Shown here piece by piece: positions 7,086-15,400 of a DNA stretch of 20,466 nucleotides. How positions within the stretch are numbered: position 1 is the first letter of the stretch; every line of letters begins with the position of its first letter. This DNA is from CAZJDM01 sp964544765. Lineage in GTDB: Bacteria > Bdellovibrionota_B > Oligoflexia > CAYFLR01. Location: positions 1 to 20,466 of the forward strand of contig CAZJDM010000080.1 in the NCBI GenBank assembly GCA_964544765.1, given 5' to 3'. The translations under genes and the position numbers were made by a program. The notes under the pieces were generated by a model that was given only the letters and a program-made list of their open reading frames with translations, was not told where the DNA came from and did no database searches.

Positions 7086-7828
7086 TGATAGATGAAATTT
7101 TGGCAGAAGAGTTTTTAAATACAGGAGATTTGTATTTAGATAAGGGTGATGAGTCTTCAGGTGCTGTCGCAACTGAAAAACAGCCATCTACTGTAACTAC
7201 TCAACCGCCGGTTGTGAAGGTAGCGAAAAAAATAGAACCAACTCCAAATAATTTTGAAAGATTTGCTAGTTTAACATCGATTGAGATTCGTTGTGCCTTT
7301 TCAACTGACACAGAAAAATGTGATGCTATTGCAAGTACTTTAGTAAGTAATGCCAGTGGCTTTAATTCATTGCAAGTTAAACCTAGTTTAATCTCAATAG
7401 AGGAATTATTCTTTGATGATTCCCTTGCAATAAATATATATGGGGTTGTTGCTGATGGCTATGAACTTACAATAGATCCTGATAAACCTATAATAATGAG
7501 CAGTATAATTGAACGTTGCCAAGAGCAGTATGAAAATAAATATAAAGATCAGTTTGAAGCTAGGACGGGAATTGCCGTAAATTGTAATGAAATTATAAAC
7601 TTAGAACTTGGTAGTGATTGTATTTATCAATCAAAATTATTATTGTCCAAGGTTGATCAATTTATTGCTTTGAAGGATAAAATTAATGAAATAAAATTGC
7701 GTTATTATCCTCATGATGTTGAAGTTGTGGCAGGAACCGATGGTAAGAAAATAACAGGTTATATTGTTGCTTATGATGGAAGTGATGTGGACGAATTGTT
7801 GGGAATTTTAGACAATGCTGATAACTAA
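7085..7828 (+). CDS. Unrecognised protein translationally coupled to the ferredoxin-like gene, 247 aa
   Basis: No family recognised. The ATG at 7085 shares its A with the stop codon of the ferredoxin-like gene (TAATG), a typical coupling arrangement. An in-frame ATG at 7037 would give 16 more residues but overlaps the upstream gene more, and the AAGGAG near 7052-7057 is not well placed for either. The protein has no signal peptide or membrane segment, so it should be cytoplasmic. Residues about 30-60 are a Thr/Pro/Val/Lys-rich linker (KQPSTVTTQPPVVKVAKK). The remainder is a mixed alpha/beta domain with Asp/Glu-rich loops and scattered Cys (three to four) with no clear metal motif. The coupling suggests it works with the [Fe-S] protein, perhaps as a partner or assembly factor; that is inference. 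Confidence 0.75.
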   Translation: MIDEILAEEFLNTGDLYLDKGDESSGAVATEKQPSTVTTQPPVVKVAKKIEPTPNNFERFASLTSIEIRCAFSTDTEKCDAIASTLVSNASGFNSLQVKPSLISIEELFFDDSLAINIYGVVADGYELTIDPDKPIIMSSIIERCQEQYENKYKDQFEARTGIAVNCNEIINLELGSDCIYQSKLLLSKVDQFIALKDKINEIKLRYYPHDVEVVAGTDGKKITGYIVAYDGSDVDELLGILDNADN

Positions 7829-7851
7829 CATTGAATTGAATAGAATTGAAT

Positions 7852-7866
7852 TGAATATTATATTCA
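7852..7866. promoter_or_regulatory. 15-bp AT-rich palindrome upstream of cdd
   Basis: TGAATAT-T-ATATTCA is a perfect dyad 66 bases before the cytidine deaminase start codon. It directly follows a 13-bp direct repeat (ATTGAATTGAATA at 7830-7842 and 7845-7857). It could be an operator or a chance dyad in AT-rich DNA; no regulator can be named. Confidence 0.25.
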
Positions 7867-7931
7867 TTTGAGATAAACTTTCAAAATTGTATGTGTAATT
7901 TAGACGTTAATTGCTCTGAGAACGCATTATT

Positions 7932-8345
7932 ATGAGAGTAAATTATCATGAATTGATTGATGCAGCCGTTGATGTATTAAAAAATTCTTATAGCCCATAT
8001 TCTAAATTAGCAATTGGCGCCGCTCTTTTGACTGATAAAGGTATTATACGCGGTTGTAATGTCGAAAATGCTTCTTATGGTTTGACGTGTTGCGCTGAAC
8101 GCGTTGCGTTATTTAATGCGGTTAGTGAAGGAGCCAAACAATTTGTTGCTATGGCAGTAGCGGCCGATGTAACTAATGGCCCGTCTCCTTGTGGAGCTTG
8201 TAGACAAGCCTTAAGAGAATTTAATCCCAAAATGGAAATTGTTATTAGTGATCTAAAAGGTAAATATCGAGTTACCGATATTAATGAACTTTTACCAGAA
8301 AGTTTTGGCCAGGAGTCTTTAAAGCAACATGAAAAACATAAATAG
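7932..8345 (+). CDS. cdd: Cytidine deaminase, 137 aa
   Basis: Hydrolyses cytidine and deoxycytidine to uridine and deoxyuridine with release of ammonia, in pyrimidine salvage in the cytoplasm. The zinc site of the small tetrameric class is complete: NVENASYGLTCCAERVAL, where the Cys-Ala-Glu (residues about 54-56) supplies a zinc ligand and the catalytic Glu, and PCGACRQAL (about residues 87-95) supplies the two other Cys ligands. The N-terminal YSPYSKLAIGAALL segment is also characteristic. The length is normal (bacterial forms are about 130-140 residues). The ribosome-binding site is weak (GAG about ten bases upstream). The 3' end overlaps the next gene by 17 bases, so the two are probably co-translated. 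Confidence 0.95.
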   Translation: MRVNYHELIDAAVDVLKNSYSPYSKLAIGAALLTDKGIIRGCNVENASYGLTCCAERVALFNAVSEGAKQFVAMAVAADVTNGPSPCGACRQALREFNPKMEIVISDLKGKYRVTDINELLPESFGQESLKQHEKHK

Positions 8346-8847
8346 AATTAGAAAACGTTTAATATCTTACTATGAAGACACTTTTCCTAAGAAGTGTGAA
8401 AATTGCAATAAGATATATAATAATAAGGAGGAGATGGATCAAGATTTGGAAGAGGGTCAACATAATCAGTTGATCGAATATGATTCTCCGGATGAAGATC
8501 TTGATGATACATTGCAGGAGGATAGTACTAAAAATAAAGAAACAGTAAATGAAGAATCAGTTCCAAATAAAGTTGTAGCTAATTATGCAACTTGTAAATG
8601 CGGTTCCACTTTGTTTTTGCTTTTTAAAGATCGACGTGATTCCTCTGGTGTAGGTAAAGAACAGCGACATTTATTTGAATCAGTACAGCAGGATTTAGAA
8701 AAATATGGTTTATCAGCTAATGATTCAGCGGAATTTGTTCGGAATTTATTTAGAAACATGATCGAGGCAGATTATTCTTTAGAAGAACTGATGAAACAAG
8801 TAGAAATTTTATATACTAGCGCTTCTAATCGTAAAAAAGTATCATAA
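8329..8847 (+). CDS. Putative zinc-ribbon protein overlapping cdd, 172 aa
   Basis: No named family recognised. It starts inside the end of cdd (17-base overlap, different frame), implying coupled translation. A four-Cys site is split by a long acidic insert: C23-EN-C26 near the N-terminus and C89-K-C91-GS at the centre, with residues 34-80 rich in Asp/Glu/Asn and probably disordered. The CKCGSTLFLLFKDRRD block after the second knuckle resembles short zinc-ribbon proteins of unknown function in delta-proteobacterium-like genomes. The last 70 residues form predicted helices (LFESVQQDLEKYGLSANDSAEF, then a Leu/Glu-rich helix). It is cytoplasmic; nucleic-acid or protein binding is a guess from the fold type. 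Confidence 0.75.
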   Translation: MKNINRIRKRLISYYEDTFPKKCENCNKIYNNKEEMDQDLEEGQHNQLIEYDSPDEDLDDTLQEDSTKNKETVNEESVPNKVVANYATCKCGSTLFLLFKDRRDSSGVGKEQRHLFESVQQDLEKYGLSANDSAEFVRNLFRNMIEADYSLEELMKQVEILYTSASNRKKVS

Positions 8848-8879
8848 TTAGGGTAATTGTATACGCAAGAGTGTAGTAG

Positions 8880-8906
8880 TCAATAATTTCTACTGAGTAT
8901 TATTGA
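8880..8906 (+). terminator. Weak hairpin after the zinc-ribbon gene
   Basis: TCAATAAT (8880-8887) and ATTATTGA (8899-8906) are perfect eight-base arms around an 11-base loop, 33 bases after the stop codon. The stem is nearly all A/T and only short T runs follow, so termination strength is doubtful. Confidence 0.25.
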
Positions 8907-8967
8907 ATTTAACCTTATTTACCAGTTTATTTACCACAGTTTTCATCGCACAATATAAATAAAAACA

Positions 8968-8976
8968 TGATATAAT
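8968..8976 (+). promoter_or_regulatory. Extended -10 promoter of the DUF2628-like gene
   Basis: TGATATAAT is a perfect extended -10 (TGn followed by consensus TATAAT at 8971-8976), 53 bases before the ATG at 9029. No good -35 lies 17 bases upstream, which fits promoters that rely on the extended -10. Confidence 0.5.
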
Positions 8977-9028
8977 ATTTCTCAAAATCATTAAAAACTT
9001 ACTTTCAAATTTACCTGGAGAAATAATA

Positions 9029-9901
9029 ATGGGAGAGCCGAATTTAAAAGATAAAGATGAATATTTATCAGATCGTAGAAAATTGGAAGAACCAAAACAT
9101 GCTTGGATCGGTGTAGGGCATTATGAAAAAGAAATTTTTCCTTTATTGGATAAAGGTAAGAACAAGTTTAACTGGATTGCTGCTTTTTTTGGGATATTTT
9201 GGTTTCCATATAAAGGTTTATGGGCTCAATGGTTGTTTTGGTATATGTCGTATTTAACCATTTGTACAGTTGTGCATTATTTAGATATTCCTTATGTTCG
9301 ATTAGCATTAACGGCTTTCTATATAATAACTGTTGGTTTTACCGCTAATAAGTCTTACTACTACCTATTTCGAAAATTAACTACCAATGATCAACCCATG
9401 CTGGAAGATAACCGATTTGCAGGCCTTTTTGGAGCGTTGTTGTTTAGTATATTGTTTCTTTTTACCCAGACTTCTTTACTGGGTTTGATGGTTAAAATAC
9501 CAGTTAAAGATATTGATTATGTTCAGAGTAGTAAGATCCAATTATATAAGAAATCAACGATTGGTGAGGCTTTCAAGCGATATCAATATTTTTCCGAAGT
9601 AGACTGGAAAAATTTTACAAGTGCGGATGGTAAAAGAATAGTACAAGTTACAGGAATTACTGATTTCACTAAACATCCGTTAGCTAATGAATGGTTAAAG
9701 AGAAAAATAATAGGTTTTAATGTTATTTTTCAGTTTATGGTGAATAGTGATGGTAACTCGGTTGATATTCATACTTATGGGATAGAAATGAAACTAAACG
9801 ATGGTCAGGAGGTTGTACAATGGGCAGATGAGCTGGGTTTAACTAAAGGTGATCTAAACACCAATATATTGCAGATTTATCATAATATTCCTTTTAAGTA
9901 G
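9029..9901 (+). CDS. DUF2628-like membrane protein with C-terminal soluble domain, 290 aa
   Basis: Residues about 45-65 carry KFNWIAAFFGIFWFPYKGLW, the signature of DUF2628-type proteins (cytoplasmic Phe/Asn/Trp motif then an 'FFG.FWF.YK' membrane entry). Three to four hydrophobic segments follow (about 47-62, 66-84, 88-105 and 130-155), with ANKSYYYLFRKL between, also typical of the family. Residues 160-290 are soluble and contain a basic/aromatic domain not normally part of short DUF2628 proteins; orientation is unknown. The start is supported by GGAG eight bases before the ATG and by an extended -10. Function of the family is not established. It converges on the synthase operon with a 67-base gap that shows no obvious terminator. 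Confidence 0.75.
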   Translation: MGEPNLKDKDEYLSDRRKLEEPKHAWIGVGHYEKEIFPLLDKGKNKFNWIAAFFGIFWFPYKGLWAQWLFWYMSYLTICTVVHYLDIPYVRLALTAFYIITVGFTANKSYYYLFRKLTTNDQPMLEDNRFAGLFGALLFSILFLFTQTSLLGLMVKIPVKDIDYVQSSKIQLYKKSTIGEAFKRYQYFSEVDWKNFTSADGKRIVQVTGITDFTKHPLANEWLKRKIIGFNVIFQFMVNSDGNSVDIHTYGIEMKLNDGQEVVQWADELGLTKGDLNTNILQIYHNIPFK

Positions 9902-9968
9902 ATATTGTGTGTTTATTGTGTGTTAGAAATTGTGGTGAAATATGTTGTAATGCTAAATTAACGATGAT

Positions 9969-12410
9969 TTAATTACGAAAAGCTTCTTGCAAAGATGGGT
10001 CCATAACACCCTCAAAACCAACGATAGTAGCAAGCACTTTACCCTTATCATCTAGGAAAAAGAAATTTCCCTTTAATATATTAGATTCAACTTTTTGAGC
10101 CACAAAATCTATGACTACTTCTGAGTCGGGAAATTTTTTACAATATTGGCGATAAGAAGAGGCATAGATTGGTAAGGACAATAAATCTTTATTTTCAAAA
10201 CCCCATAGTATTGAAGTTTGAAAAGCACTATCCATAAAAGCTGGATTACAGATCCAATGATCTGTAAATGGCTCAGAGTTCCAATCTTGAGGTTGAGGAG
10301 TGCTGTTGTTCTTGATTCTAGCTTTTATACCTTGTTCAGAGTAACCATGTATTTGATCAATATATTGCATATCTTCACCGTGAAACAATATATCCTTATA
10401 TACCGTTTGGGTGGAATGATTAAATTTTTGTAAATTAGTTCCTTTTAAAGTACCTTTTGAACTGGGTGGTGGTGGTATTTCATTAACTAAAACGATCGTT
10501 GCTTTGGCATGAATACGAGTTTGGACAGGACGATCAGCATCACAAATCATTACTTCAACTGAGTTATATATGATATTTTCTGAGTTACTTAAAGTGTTTT
10601 GATTATGATCGATACCGATAGTTTTAACATAAACCGTAATGTTGGCAGAATTGTCATCTTTAAGGCGTATCCCATTTAATACTTGAATATTATTTAGTCC
10701 ATGAAAATGCCACTCACGATTAACTTGTAAACAGGCATGTATCATCCATTCAATCATTAGGGCCAGCGGTACTACTGGATATCCACCTATAATATGTGAT
10801 TTTAATATGGGATAATTGGCTAGAGAAACTTCTTGATTCATAGTTAATTGCCAATCATCATCAGGCTTATTGTTAAGGGTATTACCTATTATAATTTCAG
10901 AATCGAACTGGGGATTACCCATCTCCTGAATAAGATATTTAGCTCCTTCTTGTATATCTATTAATCCAACGCCCTTTTTTTGAAATATCTTTTTTAATGA
11001 TTCGGTAACCATGCCACCATTCCATGGCCCCCAATTTACCGAAAAAGTTTTACATTCAGGGTTATGTAATCGATACCAACTAGCGGTTTTGTTAAGAATC
11101 TCATTGGCCATTGCGTAATCTACTTGACCAGAGTTGCCAAGTCGGGCGCTCACGGATGAAAACAAAACTAAAAATATCAACTCATCAGAATTGATATTAT
11201 TTAATAAGTTTCTTAAACCTACAACTTTGGTATCAAAAACCTTCTCAAACTGCTCAAAAGATTTGTCAGTTATTAATCGATCTTCAATTACACCAGCAGC
11301 ATGAATAATTCCCTTGATAGGTCCATATTGCTTTTTGATTTCTTTGAAAAGTTTATTAGTTGCTTTATTATCTCTTATATCAATGGATCGATAGATAACA
11401 CGAGCTCCTGTGTTTCTTAATTGACTAAGGTTACGATTTATTTCTCGATTGTATTTATACTGATGATAGACTTTTTCCAGTTCTAAAGGAGAAATTAGGA
11501 TTTTATCTTTAATCTCATCATTAGTTTGGGTTGTATCTTTATTTTCATTTTTAACTTTAACTTTGTTCTTATCATCTCCTTTATCTTTGACAAAGTGATT
11601 TTGCATAATAGTTTTTTTCATCAAAGAGGGATCATCATTATCAGGGAGCCAAAGAGGTTCTTCAAATGGTTCTTTAGATCGCCCTAATAAGACTAGAGTT
11701 GGTTGAAATTCTTCTCCAATATATTTTGCCACAGTAGCCGTAACACCACGAGCTCCACCTGTTATAATTAATACATCATCCTCTTCCAGGAGATTTGACT
11801 TCACCTGGGTATACTTTTCATCAACATCAATATCTGAGGAAAACATTTCTAGTTCGTATCTTTCTCCCTGGTAAAAACTTGTTTCAATTGATGTCCCATT
11901 TAAAATTTCATCAACTATTAATTTTGGAGCTGACCAATTGGGCCATGTAGGATCAATGTCAATAGCATGACAATTGATATTGGGAGATTCTTGGGCTATA
12001 GTTTTGGATAATGCGGCGATACCACCGTAAACAGGGTTGAAGGTTCTTTGTTCCTCAAGTCCAAATTTTCCATCCAAGCAAGAAATGGTGGTAAAAATTG
12101 CTCCTCCTTCTTGGGCGGCTTCATGTAAATCAGGAAGCACTGATTTAGCCACTAAAAAGGTATCCTTAATCATACTTTCATCATCCACTTGCCAAATTGA
12201 ATCATGAAGATCAGTTCCACCTGAAAAAATTACTAAACCGCCAATTTTGGGACGCTCTTCCTCTGATAATAAGGCAACCTTGGGTTGTAATTGAGCGTTG
12301 TACCCTCTAGATTTAAATTCTTCGGTGAGCAAGGCTCCAAGCCCTTCTTCGTCTTGAATGACCCAAATGGATCTTTCAGGAGCCAAACTATTTAAGTTGG
12401 TAGGGTTCAA
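9969..12410 (-). CDS. pfaA: Pfa-type synthase, KR-DH part (out-of-frame C-terminal half of PfaA), 813 aa as drawn
   Basis: Reduces beta-ketoacyl-ACP and dehydrates the product during chain growth. Domains: a degenerate structural KR half (about residues 55-155), an NADPH-dependent ketoreductase (about 205-470) with TGGARGV at 217-223 and catalytic Ser419, Tyr432 and Asn436 within VLFSSVSARLGNSGQVDYAM, then a double-hotdog polyketide-type dehydratase (about 530-805) with H539-IIG-G543-YPVV-P548 (HxxxGxxxxP) and D727-SAF-Q731 (DxxxQ). Residues 254-302 are a Lys/Asp/Asn low-complexity insertion in the KR. The annotated start is a TTG without a clear ribosome-binding site; only a four-codon minicistron (ATG 12421-12419, stop overlapping the TTG) offers an initiation route. 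The frame is open upstream to a TGA at 12516-12518, past the KS-AT-ACP stop. It is therefore best read as the second half of one PfaA protein joined by a -1 shift. Confidence 0.9.
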   Translation of the reverse strand: MNPTNLNSLAPERSIWVIQDEEGLGALLTEEFKSRGYNAQLQPKVALLSEEERPKIGGLVIFSGGTDLHDSIWQVDDESMIKDTFLVAKSVLPDLHEAAQEGGAIFTTISCLDGKFGLEEQRTFNPVYGGIAALSKTIAQESPNINCHAIDIDPTWPNWSAPKLIVDEILNGTSIETSFYQGERYELEMFSSDIDVDEKYTQVKSNLLEEDDVLIITGGARGVTATVAKYIGEEFQPTLVLLGRSKEPFEEPLWLPDNDDPSLMKKTIMQNHFVKDKGDDKNKVKVKNENKDTTQTNDEIKDKILISPLELEKVYHQYKYNREINRNLSQLRNTGARVIYRSIDIRDNKATNKLFKEIKKQYGPIKGIIHAAGVIEDRLITDKSFEQFEKVFDTKVVGLRNLLNNINSDELIFLVLFSSVSARLGNSGQVDYAMANEILNKTASWYRLHNPECKTFSVNWGPWNGGMVTESLKKIFQKKGVGLIDIQEGAKYLIQEMGNPQFDSEIIIGNTLNNKPDDDWQLTMNQEVSLANYPILKSHIIGGYPVVPLALMIEWMIHACLQVNREWHFHGLNNIQVLNGIRLKDDNSANITVYVKTIGIDHNQNTLSNSENIIYNSVEVMICDADRPVQTRIHAKATIVLVNEIPPPPSSKGTLKGTNLQKFNHSTQTVYKDILFHGEDMQYIDQIHGYSEQGIKARIKNNSTPQPQDWNSEPFTDHWICNPAFMDSAFQTSILWGFENKDLLSLPIYASSYRQYCKKFPDSEVVIDFVAQKVESNILKGNFFFLDDKGKVLATIVGFEGVMDPSLQEAFRN

Positions 12411-12481
12411 GTTTTGCTCATCTATTGCCCGTCCTTCAGGGCGAGGTTGACGTGAGGCAAAAGAATGCTTTTTAATTGGTT

Positions 12482-15400
12482 TTAATATACGACGTCTGAG
12501 TTTTTTTTTTCTGAATCAGTATTCAAGGACGAGGATAGATTAGTAGTTAAAGAAGATGCTGAATTAGTAGTTAAATTAGGTGGTGAAGTTGAGTTTGACT
12601 GGTTGGAAATTTTATCAGATTGAGATTCTAGGTCCGATAAATAATGAGAAATCTCTCCTAAGGTTCTTAGTTTACTGATATCATCAGGGGCAATTTGCGG
12701 TAGGTTAGGAACTTTTTGATCTAATTTTGACAGAATCTCTACTCGTTTGATGGAATCTATCCCAAGGTCAGCTTCTATATCCATTTCCATGCCGAGCATC
12801 TCATTAGGATATCCAGTCAATTCACTAACAACATTAATAATAATATTATCTAAATTGTCCAAATTATCTGAATTTTTTATAGAATCTGGTGCCTTTTTAG
12901 AGGGTGATTGTTGTTGTTCAGCATTTGATACACTTGAATTTAACACATCAGAAATGGTTGGTGAAGACATGTTAGTAGTATTTATATTATTTTGGGACAT
13001 AAAAAAATCGTTAGTATCTTTATGGGTGTTGATGCCCAACTCTTCGTTAGGTTGTATAATAGGTGATGAATAGGGATGTTGTGAAACAGTTGAAACAGTG
13101 GGCTGTTGTTCGTTTGATGAAGGAGAATATTGTTCAATTGGAGAAGCGGTATACTGCTCAACTGGAGAAGGTGTAGTTAAAGATTGTGAAGTTGATTTAT
13201 AAATATCATTAACTGAATTTCCCATGAAATTATTGGCCAAACGATGAGTTTGCATCATCATTTCCTGCATAGTCTTATTAGCATTTTCTTGTCCTTCAAG
13301 AAATCGTTTATGTGCCTCTGCTGTCTGTTGTTGCAATGACTGCATAGATTTTATACCTTCTTGAACTACTTTGAACGCGTCAGTCAAACAAGTAGATTTG
13401 GTGTTGGGCATTTCTAGTTTAGATTCATGATTAATTGGTTTGGAATCGTGATTGATTGGTTTGAAATCATGATTAGCTGATTTGGAATCATGACTAGGAT
13501 ATTTGTGGTCAGTATTCTTTGACATAACGAGCGCTTCCTCATTTAAAGAAGATTTAATTTCGGTATTTGGGGTTTTTTCTTTTCTGTAATTAGCTCCAAC
13601 TAAAGGAATATTTAATAAGGACTTAGGAGTCTCCAAAAAAGGTTTTTCCCATTTACTTAAGTCAACAGGATAACCCAAAACTGATATTTTAGCAATAGCT
13701 CTGGCCAGACATAATATATCAGATTGACGTCCACTAGCAGAGTCACAAGGAATAACATTAATCCCCTGATTCTTTAAAGTAGCCTTTATTAAACCCGTCA
13801 GAGCAGTTTTGGGTCCAACCTCTAAATATGTAGTAACCCCAAATTTATTCAGTCGTTCGAGCATCCCAACAAAATTAACCGGGCCAGTCAATTGATTTCC
13901 AATTATTTCTCTAATTTCATTTGGATCTGAAGGATAAAGTTCAGCAGTACTTCCAGCAAAAACGGGTATGCTAGAGACACTAAAAGAAATATTGTTTAAA
14001 AAGTTCTTAAATTGCTTTTCGGCGTTCTTCATTATGGGGCTATGGAAAGCCGCGGCAACAGGAAGCATTTTAGCTTTTAAACCTTTTTCTTTACAAACTT
14101 TATGAAAATGATTGATAGCGGTTTTGGTCCCCGATAATACTCCTTGTAGTGGAGAATTCAAATTTGCCAAACATATATCATCAGTGGAAATATCATCATT
14201 AGAAATGTCAGTATTAGAAGTATCATTATCAGAAATACTATCAGTGGAATCGATAAGCTGTTTGATTTGATCCAATGGAGCTCTTACAGCTAACATCGTA
14301 CCGCAGTCACCTTTAATGTCATTCATCACCCGTCCGCGTTCTTGGGAAAGTAGGTGTAATTCATGCTCATTAATACATCCTGCCGCGTGTAAAGCAACTA
14401 ATTCACCATAGCTATGACCAGCTACTACATCAGGTTTAATATTAAAACGAGATAATACTTTTAAAAGTGATAAACTGACTAAACCAATTGCCGGTTGAGC
14501 AATATTAGTTTGGGTAATTTCTTTTTGTTGAATATCTTTTTCAGCTTTGGAAAAGACGCTATTTGGATATAATTTTTTGGATATCTCTTTTTGGTTCCAA
14601 ACATCATGGGCTAATTGTAGGGTATCGTAAGCTTCTGGAAAGGAACAGACAATATCTCTACCCATGTTTGGATATTGACTTCCTTGGCCAGGAAATAAAA
14701 AGGCTATCTTTCCATTGTGATTACCTGTTTTATAATAAATTCCAGGTGATTCAAAACCATTTTGTTGATTTTCATTGTTTTGCAGTAATTGTTGGGCTTG
14801 TTTCAAAAGATCTAAGTATTCAGAGTCGGTTTCTACAACTATAGCAAGGCGACAGGAATCAGAGGATAAAAAAGCTTTACGGCAAGCAAGGGCCTGAGTT
14901 AGAAAAGTTGAATTATTATCCTTATCCCTATCCTTTTCACATTTATTAATTAGAGCACTCAGTTTTTGATAAACCTGTTGTGGTGTGCTTGCTGATATAG
15001 CCAAGATTTCTATTGATTGATCCCAGGTTACATCGGTTTTAGAGGATTGATATTCCTCTAATAGTATATGGTAATTACTACCGCCAAAACCAAAGGAACT
15101 AACTCCCGCTCTACGGGGATGATTATTGTTAGGTAACCATGGCTTAGGTTCGGTATTTAAAGAAAAAGCACTGTCCTTTTCTAATAATTTAGGATGAGGT
15201 TGATCTATTTTTATCGTGGGAGGTAATACTTTGTTGTGTAAAGATAAAGCGCTTTTAATGATTCCGGCAACTCCTGCAGCAGCTTTAGTATGACCAATTT
15301 GTGATTTCACTGAACCTAAATGGCACCACTTTTCTTTTTGCTCATTTGTTTTAAACACTTTTTTTAATGATTCAATCTCGGTACTATCACCAACTTTGGT

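Noticed and set aside
12427..12497. Stimulatory pseudoknot or stem-loop for the A10 frameshift
   Set aside because: No stable structure begins 5-9 bases after the slippery heptamer; the only GC hairpin is about 58 bases downstream, too far for the usual mechanism, so I do not claim one.
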